Origin: Mesoaciditogaceae bacterium
GTDB lineage: Bacteria; Thermotogota; Thermotogae; Mesoaciditogales; Mesoaciditogaceae
Direction: 5' to 3'
DNA: 20,187 nucleotides
NCBI GenBank assembly: GCA_015486145.1
Contig: WFSH01000110.1
Coordinates: 1-20,187 of the forward strand
The translations under genes and the position numbers were made by a program. Positions 1 through 7,279 of the stretch are shown one piece after another; position 1 is the stretch's first letter; the number at the start of each line of letters is the position of its first letter. The notes under the pieces were generated by a model. It did not search any database, was not told where the DNA came from, and saw only the letters and a list, made by a program, of their open reading frames with translations.

Positions 1-147
1 CTGAAAGTTCCGAAGGAACTATTCAGGATCTCCAAGCAACTAACAAGGTGGATCGAGATTCTGAATCAAGTTCAGAATGACAAAAAAACAGAGCACGCTG
101 CATACTAACATCCTGTTAGATTCGCTTTCTCGGCACATCCTGTGCCT
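1..147 (+). repeat. Multi-hairpin dispersed repeat, copy 1
   Basis: Non-coding block that recurs in inverted orientation at 18495-18647. It folds into four successive hairpins. H1 spans 1-26 (stem CTGAA/AGTTCC, loop GAA, one bulged A). H2 is 58-78 (ATTCTGAA, 5-nt loop, TTCAGAAT). H3 is 105-119 (CTAACA-TCC-TGTTAG). H4 is 132-146 (GGCACA-TCC-TGTGCC). The second copy keeps the stems while changing bases in loops and closing pairs, so structure seems to be selected. The left edge may extend before the window. It resembles the 'CTGAA...TTCAG' dispersed hairpin repeats common in bacterial intergenic DNA; I do not know its mobilising enzyme. Confidence 0.85.
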
Positions 148-416
148 CTCAACTCTGTTCTTTCACATCTTGTATGGCGTCTTCATATGTTTTGACGAAG
201 GCTTCAAGGGTTTTTGTTCTTTTATTTGACAACAAGGTGTTTTTGAATGACTTTGATCAAATTCAAGGACGGAATAGAGAATTGTCATGTTTTACCCACA
301 AAAAAATGAAGAGAACCAATTATTTTGGTAATGTTATAAAGGAATCGCACTTAATAATTTACAAACTTTCCTTCTAAAAGTCCCCATTTACGGTATTTTG
401 CGGCCACAGAAAAAAC
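148..416. other. Intergenic region without a convincing gene
   Basis: AT-rich stretch between the repeat and the promoter of the binding-protein gene. A 67-codon plus-strand reading frame (174-377) has no ribosome binding site and no recognisable family. On the minus strand a short frame reads like a protein tail (containing LEAFVKTYEDAIQ, ending near 148) but meets a stop codon after about 35 codons; it may be a gene remnant. Around 189-208 the sequence nearly repeats 18690-18708 (TTTTGAC, AAGGCTTCAA). No terminator or RNA gene is evident. Confidence 0.4.
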
Positions 417-444
417 TTGACAATCAAGTAGAACGAATTATACT
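417..444 (+). promoter_or_regulatory. Sigma-70-type promoter for the gene at 594
   Basis: TTGACA at 417-422 and TATACT at 439-444 with a 16-bp spacer, giving a predicted start near 451 and a leader of about 140 nt. The consensus -35 makes this the best candidate upstream of the binding-protein gene. The long leader carries a palindrome at 542-560. Confidence 0.65.
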
Positions 445-541
445 TAGATCGGAAGAAAAAGAGATTATGAAAGCTTTTCAACCCAACAGTTTTTAAAATT
501 ATAGCATGCTGATTGTTAAATAGGGGACGCTTTAAATAAAT

Positions 542-560
542 CTCTTACATACTGTAAGAG
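542..560 (+). promoter_or_regulatory. Perfect palindrome in the leader, possible operator or RNA hairpin
   Basis: CTCTTACA-TAC-TGTAAGAG, an 8-bp perfect inverted repeat with a 3-nt centre, ending 16 nt before the GGGAGG ribosome binding site of the binding-protein gene. It could be a repressor operator or an mRNA hairpin. No U-tract follows, so it is not a terminator. I see no copy upstream of the paralogue at 19016. Confidence 0.5.
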
Positions 561-593
561 GATGGACAATACTTTTAAGGGAGGTAATGCTTG

Positions 594-2456
594 ATGAGGA
601 AGGTTTTAACTTTTCTTATGGCGGTGCTTCTTGTGGGAGCATTTGTAGGTATGGCGCAATCGGTGCCACACCCCAACACGATAACCGTAGAGACCATAGG
701 AACCATTTCCACACTTGATCCTGCATGGAGCTATGATAATGCCTCTGATCAAGCCATATGGCAAGTCTATGGAAATCTAATTCAGTATGACGGCACATCT
801 GTTACAAAATTCCTTCCCATGCTTTCAACAAATGTTCCAAGTGTAAAAGACGGAACGATTCTCGACAATGGAAAAACATATGTCTTTCACATTCGGCAAG
901 GCGTTTATTTTCACAACGGTGATATTCTCACACCAGAAGACGTCGTTTATTCACTTGAAAGAAGCATAATTTTTGACCGTGCCGGTGGCCCCTCATGGAT
1001 GCTCGCCGAGCCAATGCTTCCGATGATCAACGGAGCTTATGTTGATAGCATTGAGCAATGGGCTGCAAAGCTTGCTGGTGTGAAATCCTACAGTGACATT
1101 TTTGTGAAGGGAACAAGGACTCCCAAGAACGATAAATACAGGCAAGCATTGATCAACACGTTCAAACTCGTCAGCAAAGTATTTGAGATAAAAGGCGACG
1201 ATGTTATAATTCATCTTCCGCATCCTTATCCACCAATGTTATCTCTTCTTGCACACGGTGCAAATTGGAGTTCTGTTATAGACAAAAAATGGGCAATAGC
1301 TCATGGTGCGTGGCCTGGTACTGCCAACACATGGTGGAAATACCACAATCCAACACGCGAGAATGATCCTCTTTTCTCCATTACGAACGGTACAGGACCT
1401 TTTGTACTTGAGAAATGGATCAAGGGTAGGGAGATCATATTCAAAAGATTTGATAAATATTGGGCTGGTCCTGCAAAGATCGAATATGGAATTGTAAAAA
1501 GGATAAACGAATTCACAACGAGAAAACTCGACCTCATTCGTGGCAATGCCGACATGATCTATGTTCCAGTAACATACCTCAAGCAAATTAAGGGAATTAA
1601 AGGGATCTACGTAACTCCCGGTAAGGGATTTCCAATTTTATACATTGTCAATATACTGTTCAATTGGAACATCAATTCCAATGGAAATCCATTTATTGGC
1701 TCAGGTAAGCTTGATGGTAATGGAATCCCGCCAGATTTTTTCTCCAATCTCGATGTCAGAAAAGCATTCGAATATCTATTCCCCTACAAAGCATTTATAA
1801 ATCAAGTTTTGCTTGGACACGGAATAACCCCAAATGGAGTAATACCTAAAGGATTACTTGGTTACAACCCCAAAGTTCCACCTGCATATCATCAAGACCT
1901 TGCAAAAGCGGAGTACTATTTCAAAAAAGCGTACAACGGCGAGCTTTGGAAAAAGGGATTTAAGTTCACAATTGTCTCTAATGCCGGAAACCCATTGAGA
2001 CGAACCGCTTGTGAAATGATCAAGATTTTTGCGAGAAAAATTAATCCCAAATTCCGCATAAGTGTTGTAACCGAACTCTGGGCAACTTTCTTGGACGATC
2101 GTCTCACAGGTAAACTACCAATGTCCACTTACGGTTGGTTTGCTGATTATCCAGATCCATACGATTTCGTGCAGCCTTTCTACGCTTCCACAGGGGCAGA
2201 GGGATCCTTGCTTGGGAAGAATTATGTGAAATGGGCTAAAACGCACATGGATCCTCTCATCAACGCATCGATGAAAACAATTAATCCGAAAAAACGTGCT
2301 GCAATTTACGAAAAGCTTAACGTCCTTGCTTATAAAAATGCCCTGTTTTTGTGGCTTGATCAACCTTACGGAATTCACGTGCAGCGCACTTGGGTCAAAG
2401 GATGGTACTTTAACCCCATGAGACCAGGTGTGGATTTCTACTCTCTTTCAAAGTAG
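594..2456 (+). CDS. ABC transporter substrate-binding protein, family 5 (oligopeptide/oligosaccharide type)
   Basis: Extracytoplasmic binding protein of the SBP_bac_5 (DppA/OppA) family, delivering a ligand to an ABC importer; in Thermotogota many members bind oligosaccharides instead of peptides, so the ligand is open. Residues 1-21 form a Sec signal peptide (MRKV, hydrophobic core, cleavage after GMA); there is no lipobox cysteine, unlike the paralogue at 19016. Family features include TLDPA, FHIRQGVYFHNGDILTPEDV and a C-terminal lobe containing WFADYPDPYDF. About 620 residues is somewhat longer than typical members (500-600). I chose ATG 594 over TTG 591 because GGGAGGT at 579-585 is then 8 nt away. 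No permease or ATPase gene follows: the gene is single and ends at a terminator facing the sugar operon. Confidence 0.92.
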   Translation: MRKVLTFLMAVLLVGAFVGMAQSVPHPNTITVETIGTISTLDPAWSYDNASDQAIWQVYGNLIQYDGTSVTKFLPMLSTNVPSVKDGTILDNGKTYVFHIRQGVYFHNGDILTPEDVVYSLERSIIFDRAGGPSWMLAEPMLPMINGAYVDSIEQWAAKLAGVKSYSDIFVKGTRTPKNDKYRQALINTFKLVSKVFEIKGDDVIIHLPHPYPPMLSLLAHGANWSSVIDKKWAIAHGAWPGTANTWWKYHNPTRENDPLFSITNGTGPFVLEKWIKGREIIFKRFDKYWAGPAKIEYGIVKRINEFTTRKLDLIRGNADMIYVPVTYLKQIKGIKGIYVTPGKGFPILYIVNILFNWNINSNGNPFIGSGKLDGNGIPPDFFSNLDVRKAFEYLFPYKAFINQVLLGHGITPNGVIPKGLLGYNPKVPPAYHQDLAKAEYYFKKAYNGELWKKGFKFTIVSNAGNPLRRTACEMIKIFARKINPKFRISVVTELWATFLDDRLTGKLPMSTYGWFADYPDPYDFVQPFYASTGAEGSLLGKNYVKWAKTHMDPLINASMKTINPKKRAAIYEKLNVLAYKNALFLWLDQPYGIHVQRTWVKGWYFNPMRPGVDFYSLSK

Positions 2457-2477
2457 AGAGATAGATAATTCACAGTG

Positions 2478-2510
2478 AAAAAGGAGAAGGGCTTTGACCT
2501 TCTCCTTTTT
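2478..2510. terminator. Bidirectional intrinsic terminator between converging genes
   Basis: AAGGAGAAGG (2481-2490) pairs with CCTTCTCCTT (2498-2507) around a 7-nt loop. A T-run follows on the plus strand and the A-run at 2478-2482 gives a U-tract on the minus strand. It lies just after the binding-protein stop codon and touches the stop codon of the aldolase gene on the other strand, so it can end both transcripts. Confidence 0.92.
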
Positions 2511-2513
2511 TTA

Positions 2514-3455
2514 TCATTCGGTAAGTTTTATGTTCTCTAACCCGTTAAAGTATGGGGTTTTAAAGAAAGGAGTGGCTTCAGCAGCGTTTGACTTTAGCAC
2601 TTCGAGGTTATACAAAGCCGTACTAGTTAAATGTAAGTCCATCAGTTCTGCGCTATTCACATATGATGGCGCTCCCTTCCATATCACACGACCAGCCAAA
2701 AAACCCGATGCTCCAAGTTGACAGTTCCATCTCATAATATCTTTAAAACTCTCTATATCCATTCCTCCACTGAGGAGTACCCAAGGTTTTCCATTTGAAA
2801 ATTCGTAAATATCGTCTTTTGACATATCAAAATCTGGTACTCTTGCAATTGCTTCAACTTTAAACAAATCCACTCTATACTTCTCGTCACTAAAGGTTTT
2901 CATGGCATTTAAAATCGCCTTTGGCTTCTCACCCTTTTCCACGTTGTACGTCAATATTTCCAATATGTAGAGAATATCTTGATCAACACAAACTTGACCA
3001 AGTTCCTCCACCATTTTCGTTTGATGATTTTTTGTCTCCTCCGAGGCATTTTCAGACCAATAAATAAGGAGCTTAATGGCGTCCATGCCGTTCTTTTTTG
3101 CAAATTTGCCAACATCTTCTTTGTACAGTTTGCTCAAACGGTCTTTTGGGTTCCTTTCATCAACGACATAACCACTCTTTTCAGCAGAAAGAATAATTCC
3201 CGTCCGATGAAAAACGTACTTCAAATTCTCGGGGAATCCGTATTCTCCATCCACGAGAACAGCCGTCACTTTATCAGATAAATTCTTCAAAATAGCTCTT
3301 TTAATTTTCACAAGATCTGATTCATCTGCAAAATTTTTTTGCTCGGCTATCATCTTTTTTAGAGAGTTTCTTTGATCCAACGCCAACATTTGAAATTGAC
3401 CCAGATCGTTGGTAATCCTCATCAAACCTCTAAATTTTCCCACACCTATGTTCAT
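2514..3455 (-). CDS. lacD: LacD-type class I aldolase (tagatose 1,6-bisphosphate aldolase family)
   Basis: Cytoplasmic aldolase of the LacD family, which cleaves tagatose 1,6-bisphosphate (also related hexose bisphosphates) to DHAP and glyceraldehyde 3-phosphate by a Schiff base. Visible motifs: KFRGLMRIT and LALDQRNSL near the N-terminus, DAIKLLIYW (K128), DLFKVEA with K199 as the probable Schiff-base lysine, LLSGGMDIESF at 228-237 and GFLAGRVIWKG at 251-261. Length 313 fits LacD (about 325). It is the last gene of the sugar operon; its GGGAGGT ribosome binding site lies in the final codons of the kinase gene. The same family includes the sulfofructose-phosphate aldolase YihT, so the true substrate depends on the upstream kinase and isomerase. 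Confidence 0.85.
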   Translation of the reverse strand: MNIGVGKFRGLMRITNDLGQFQMLALDQRNSLKKMIAEQKNFADESDLVKIKRAILKNLSDKVTAVLVDGEYGFPENLKYVFHRTGIILSAEKSGYVVDERNPKDRLSKLYKEDVGKFAKKNGMDAIKLLIYWSENASEETKNHQTKMVEELGQVCVDQDILYILEILTYNVEKGEKPKAILNAMKTFSDEKYRVDLFKVEAIARVPDFDMSKDDIYEFSNGKPWVLLSGGMDIESFKDIMRWNCQLGASGFLAGRVIWKGAPSYVNSAELMDLHLTSTALYNLEVLKSNAAEATPFFKTPYFNGLENIKLTE

Positions 3456-3463
3456 ATCTATTC

Positions 3464-4420
3464 CTAACCTCCCAACTTTAGTCCAGCGTAAAAATTTTCC
3501 ATCTCACGCTCTTTTAGAACCTCTTTTGCGGCCATTATCACGGCTCCCATATGAGGCTCAAATTTTCGTTTGACAAGCTTAACGTTTGAATTTTTGACAA
3601 CAGAATTCTCAAAATTCTCTCTGATATAGTCGCAATTGAACAGGCCTCCTGCTGTGGAAAGAAATATCGGTGTTTGGGTATTAAATCTCTTCACGATCGC
3701 GTTGACACTTCTGAGAAGTTCGTCAACGGCATTGTCAAGTATTTCTCGGGCTTTTTTGATATTCATTTGAGTTGCCTGGCAAGCAACACGTGAAAAGCCC
3801 GCAATGTACGATCTGACATTTTCACCTTTACACCTAACAAGTATCTCTCTGAGATCTGAAACACTTACAAATTCTTTTACCATATCCAAAAGAGGTGTAT
3901 ATTCTGAACGACCATCATATTCTTTAAATGCCTCTCTAAGCACCATTTGTCCTATGTGGTAACCACTCCCAAGATCCCCAACATGCTCTCCCCAACCATC
4001 TACTCTAAAGATGTTTCCGTTTTTGTCTTTTGCCATAACCATGGAACCTGTTCCTGCCAACAAAACCGCTCCTGGGTTTTCGGGTAATGCTCCTTCTAAC
4101 GCCACTCTCACATCGTTGACAAGTACGTAACGTCCTATTCTCAATTTCTCGATCAAAGGCTTTATCTTTTTCTCGATTCCATACACATCACCAACAATCG
4201 GAACACCAAAACACGACATATCTACATCATCCAAATTTAACTTGCCGGCTTTCAAAGCCATGTTTACAGCTTGAAAGAGGTGATCCTTAAATTTCTGCTC
4301 AGTTTCATTGAGTATGTCAATGGAGCCAGAAGTCCCTATACCGATCTTTTTCCCCGTTTCATCTACTAAAATGGCAAGGGTTTTACTCCCTCCCCCATCC
4401 ACACCGAGAAAATATCTCAT
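3464..4420 (-). CDS. BadF/BadG/BcrA/BcrD-family sugar kinase (N-acetylhexosamine kinase-like)
   Basis: ATP-dependent kinase of the ASKHA fold most like N-acetylglucosamine kinases of the BadF family; expected to phosphorylate a hexosamine or its N-acetyl form at C6. Residues 8-14 (DGGGSKT) form the phosphate-1 loop; NDVRVAL at 102-108 contains the probable catalytic D103; LAGTGS at 121-126 is phosphate-2; GWGEHVGDLGSGYHIG at 142-157 is the signature block of this kinase group. It lacks the four-cysteine motif of benzoyl-CoA or dehydratase activators, so it is not an activase. The gene starts 2 nt after the isomerase stop codon, implying translational coupling. Ligand specificity cannot be read from sequence. 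Confidence 0.82.
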   Translation of the reverse strand: MRYFLGVDGGGSKTLAILVDETGKKIGIGTSGSIDILNETEQKFKDHLFQAVNMALKAGKLNLDDVDMSCFGVPIVGDVYGIEKKIKPLIEKLRIGRYVLVNDVRVALEGALPENPGAVLLAGTGSMVMAKDKNGNIFRVDGWGEHVGDLGSGYHIGQMVLREAFKEYDGRSEYTPLLDMVKEFVSVSDLREILVRCKGENVRSYIAGFSRVACQATQMNIKKAREILDNAVDELLRSVNAIVKRFNTQTPIFLSTAGGLFNCDYIRENFENSVVKNSNVKLVKRKFEPHMGAVIMAAKEVLKEREMENFYAGLKLGG

Positions 4421-4422
4421 CT

Positions 4423-5445
4423 TTAGAGTTTCACCACTCTCGTGAGATTCTTAGGGCTATCTGGATTCAACCCTTTAACTTTGGCCACTTCAATTCCTAT
4501 GATCTGTGCCGGGATAACTCTGAGAAACCAGTCACCAAAATCGCCGACATTATATGGAGTAAATAAGTTATGAGAAACGTTCATTTTTTTCGACGACACG
4601 TTGACAACTGTTCCTCCAAGACTTTTGATCTCTTGTGCCATCTTTTCCTCTTCTGAATGCACTAAATCACTTGCAAGAATGCAAATCAAGCTCTTCTCCC
4701 CCACTTTCGATTTTGGCCCATGACGATATTCTAACGTCTGAAATGCATTCACATCTGAAAGGGAGGTTTCGGTTACTTTTATAACTCCTTCCATCGCGGA
4801 AGCAAGGTATTCGTCGTATCCCAAAAAGGCAAAGTGATCGTATTTGCTGAAATCAACCTCTTTGAACAATCGCTCAGAATTCTCCAGAACCGAATTTCCA
4901 ATCTTTGGAATATTTCTCAAATAACTCTCGAGTACGTTTGGCTTGAAAATATCCCTGATTACCGCTGAAAACAGAAAAGCCATAGAAGTAAACGACTTCG
5001 TCATGACCACTGATTTTTCATTTATGAAATCCAAGACGGAAGACACATCAGCTACTTTTGTTAGCTTACTTCCCGGTTCACAGGTAATGCCAACAGTTTT
5101 CAAACCGTAATCATTTTTTGCGCGTTCTAACGCCTGGATTGTTTCAGTAGATTCGCCTGATCTCGATAGTCCAACGATCACGGCATCCTCACCAAGTTTT
5201 CTAAGTCCCAAAGCCACCTCTGACCCACTAAAATAATGTGAGGAAATTCTTCCGTCGCTCAAACGATTAACTTGAAACGATAAACCCATGGCAAGGCTGT
5301 ACGAAGTGCCACATCCAACAAAATCTATTTCAGATGGATCTGCTTTTCTCAGAAAATCAACGACCTCCTTTGACAACGTGGCATATTTTTCTGAAACTCT
5401 CTCAAACTCTTTGGGCTGCTCTTTTATTTCATCAAACGTTATCAT
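4423..5445 (-). CDS. SIS-domain aldose/ketose sugar-phosphate isomerase or deaminase (AgaS/NagB-II/GlmS-C type)
   Basis: Two tandem SIS domains in 340 residues, the layout of the GlmS isomerase half, AgaS and the NagB-II glucosamine-6-phosphate deaminases. Visible phosphate-binding motifs are GCGTSYS (44-50) and SRSGEST (94-100), and KSVVMTKSFTS at 144-154 is typical of this group. EYRHGPKSKV in the second domain resembles the RHGPKS of AgaS-like galactosamine-6-phosphate isomerase/deaminases. Expected reaction: hexosamine 6-phosphate to ketose 6-phosphate plus ammonia. With a kinase before and a LacD aldolase after, a galactosamine to tagatose-phosphate route is the simplest reading, but a glucosamine route or a fructosamine-type isomerase is possible. 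Ribosome binding site AAGGAGG sits before ATG 5445. Confidence 0.82.
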   Translation of the reverse strand: MITFDEIKEQPKEFERVSEKYATLSKEVVDFLRKADPSEIDFVGCGTSYSLAMGLSFQVNRLSDGRISSHYFSGSEVALGLRKLGEDAVIVGLSRSGESTETIQALERAKNDYGLKTVGITCEPGSKLTKVADVSSVLDFINEKSVVMTKSFTSMAFLFSAVIRDIFKPNVLESYLRNIPKIGNSVLENSERLFKEVDFSKYDHFAFLGYDEYLASAMEGVIKVTETSLSDVNAFQTLEYRHGPKSKVGEKSLICILASDLVHSEEEKMAQEIKSLGGTVVNVSSKKMNVSHNLFTPYNVGDFGDWFLRVIPAQIIGIEVAKVKGLNPDSPKNLTRVVKL

Positions 5446-5460
5446 AAAAAAATCCTCCTT

Positions 5461-6303
5461 TCATTTTATGCTTCCAGAAGTTAAACCTTGAACTATGTAT
5501 TTTTCAACTAGCAAGAAAAGCGTAACTGGTATCAACGTTGATATCAAAATTGCAGCCATCAGTGGTCCCCAACTCACAGAACTACGGCTAAAAAATTGGT
5601 ACAGCCCCTGGGTAATTGGCATCATCTTATTGTCTGAAATCAAAACTAATGCCAAGGTAAACTGTTGACTCCATCCAGTTATAAAAGCGTATATAAAAAT
5701 AGCAACTAAAGCGGGCTTCATCAAAGGTATAATGATACGATATATAACCGAATACGGTGTACATCCATCCATCAACGCAGCTTCTTCAATTTCAACAGGA
5801 ATAGTTTGCATATACGAGACACTCAACCATGTTGAAAGTGGAATGGTAAAAACAGATCCGGCAAAGATCATGGAGATATAAGTGTTAATTAGACCAAAGG
5901 TTTTCATTATGACGTACAAAGGAACGAGGAGCATTATGGGAGCAAACATATTCGCATATATAACAAATACCATCATAGGACTTCTTAATCTATACCTAAA
6001 ACGTGCTAAGCTATATCCAGCTGGAATTGCTATTAACAAAGAAAAAGCGCTTACTCCTATTCCATATATAAAACTGTTTAACAGATAAATTGGCAAACGG
6101 GGAACAAGCCAAAAAGTATTCAAAAAGTTTTGAAAACTGGTATTTTGTGGGAACAATGGGGCAGGCGAAATCCATCCAGCATTTGGGGGTGTAAGAGCAG
6201 TTATTATTGCTTGATAAATTGGAATAAGCATGAACGTGGCAAAAGCAATTGCAAGAATTTGATAAATTACCCCTTTTACCTTCTTTTCAGTGCTTTTTCT
6301 CAT
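5461..6303 (-). CDS. Carbohydrate ABC transporter permease, MalG/UgpE-like
   Basis: Inner-membrane permease of the CUT1 sugar importers (binding-protein-dependent transport inner membrane component). 280 residues with six predicted membrane segments; the cytoplasmic EAA loop is visible as EEAALMDGCTPYSVIYRIIIPLMKPAL-type sequence near residues 180-205, where the ATPase docks. Its ATG overlaps the stop codon of the upstream permease (ATGA, 6300-6303), so the two halves of the channel are translationally coupled. The isomerase gene follows 15 nt downstream. No ATPase gene is present in the operon. Confidence 0.92.
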   Translation of the reverse strand: MRKSTEKKVKGVIYQILAIAFATFMLIPIYQAIITALTPPNAGWISPAPLFPQNTSFQNFLNTFWLVPRLPIYLLNSFIYGIGVSAFSLLIAIPAGYSLARFRYRLRSPMMVFVIYANMFAPIMLLVPLYVIMKTFGLINTYISMIFAGSVFTIPLSTWLSVSYMQTIPVEIEEAALMDGCTPYSVIYRIIIPLMKPALVAIFIYAFITGWSQQFTLALVLISDNKMMPITQGLYQFFSRSSVSWGPLMAAILISTLIPVTLFLLVEKYIVQGLTSGSIK

Positions 6304-7205
6304 GATTCTCCTCCCTTCAAGGTTCTTATATAGAACAAAGATAACGACGTTACCAGCAACACTTGAAATATAGTCATGGCAGATGCCTTACCCACACCAC
6401 CAAACATCAAATATCTGAAGGAAGTGTTGTAAATAGCTATAGGAAGTGTGGTAGTGGAGGTTACAGGTCCACCTCTTGTGAGAATCCAAATAGGCGCAAA
6501 AGAATTAAACGTCCAGACCACCGAAAGTAGACTCACGGTTAGTAGAACCGGCTTTATCATTGGAAGAGTGATTTTTGTGAATTTCACAAAATCACCAGCA
6601 CCGTCTATCGTAGCCGCTTCATAAAGATGGTGAGGTATTGTCTGAAGCCCTGACAATAACATGATAACCATAAAAGGTAATCCGATCCACGCGTCAACGA
6701 CAAAGGTTGAAATAAATGCACTTGTAGGGTAAGCCAAAAAAGAAACTGGCTCATTTATTAAATGCAAATGAAGGAGAAGGGAGTTTACAATTCCAAATTG
6801 TCCGTTTAGCGTCCAATACCATATCATGGCTGACATAGCCCATGGAATAGACCAAGGAATTATCAACAACGTACGGTAAAATCTTTTGCCATTTAAAAAC
6901 TCACTGTTCAATAGCAAAGCTCCTCCCAGTCCCAAGAAAACTTTTATACCTACAGATCCTCCCACCCATATCAGGGTTTTTAACAGAGCTCCTACAAAGT
7001 AAGAATAAACTGGACTGTAAAGTTTGAATGTGAACAACCACTTGTAGTTAAACCCGCCAACCCAGATTTTATGAGAAGGATTAAGAAAACTGAATTTATA
7101 AAAGGAATCCATAACCACCTTGGCAAGTGGATAAAATAAGAACAATCCAAACGCTATTAATAATGGCAAAAGAAAAATATAAGGTGTACTCTTTTTTGCT
7201 TTCAC
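6300..7205 (-). CDS. Carbohydrate ABC transporter permease, MalF/UgpA-like
   Basis: Partner permease of the CUT1 importer, about 301 residues with six membrane helices and the EAA loop motif YEAATIDGAGDFVKFTKITLP. I place the start at GTG 7205, because AAGGAGG (7220-7214) lies 8 nt upstream; an in-frame ATG at 7253 would give 16 more residues but has no ribosome binding site and sits inside a strong hairpin (7221-7248). It follows the binding-protein gene and overlaps the next permease gene by 4 nt. Confidence 0.88.
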   Translation of the reverse strand: MKAKKSTPYIFLLPLLIAFGLFLFYPLAKVVMDSFYKFSFLNPSHKIWVGGFNYKWLFTFKLYSPVYSYFVGALLKTLIWVGGSVGIKVFLGLGGALLLNSEFLNGKRFYRTLLIIPWSIPWAMSAMIWYWTLNGQFGIVNSLLLHLHLINEPVSFLAYPTSAFISTFVVDAWIGLPFMVIMLLSGLQTIPHHLYEAATIDGAGDFVKFTKITLPMIKPVLLTVSLLSVVWTFNSFAPIWILTRGGPVTSTTTLPIAIYNTSFRYLMFGGVGKASAMTIFQVLLVTSLSLFYIRTLKGGES

Positions 7206-7220
7206 ATTCACATCCTCCTT

Positions 7221-7248
7221 AAAGAGTGGGGAAAGTTCCCCACTCTTT
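7221..7248 (-). other. Strong intercistronic hairpin between binding-protein and permease genes
   Basis: AAAGAGTGGGGAA and TTCCCCACTCTTT form a perfect 13-bp inverted repeat with a 2-nt centre (in practice about 12 bp with a small loop). It lies after the binding-protein stop (7280) and directly before the AAGGAGG of the permease. No U-tract follows on the minus strand, so it is probably an mRNA-stabilising or partial-attenuation element that keeps binding-protein mRNA more abundant than permease mRNA, as known for other sugar ABC operons. Confidence 0.75.
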
Positions 7249-7279
7249 ACCATAAAGAATCGTTTTTAATTTGTTCTTA

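Noticed and set aside
1..147. CRISPR array
   Set aside because: Hairpins differ from each other and are not evenly spaced direct repeats with spacers.
148..260. Minus-strand protein-like tail (LEAFVKTYEDAIQ) as a gene fragment
   Set aside because: Only about 35 codons before upstream stop codons and no family I can name; kept as a remark, not a gene.
174..377. 67-codon plus-strand frame as a gene
   Set aside because: No ribosome binding site, no recognisable motif, and it lies in AT-rich DNA next to a repeat.
3464..4420. 2-hydroxyacyl-CoA dehydratase or benzoyl-CoA reductase activase
   Set aside because: Lacks the cluster cysteines of that branch of the BadF family, and sits in a sugar operon.
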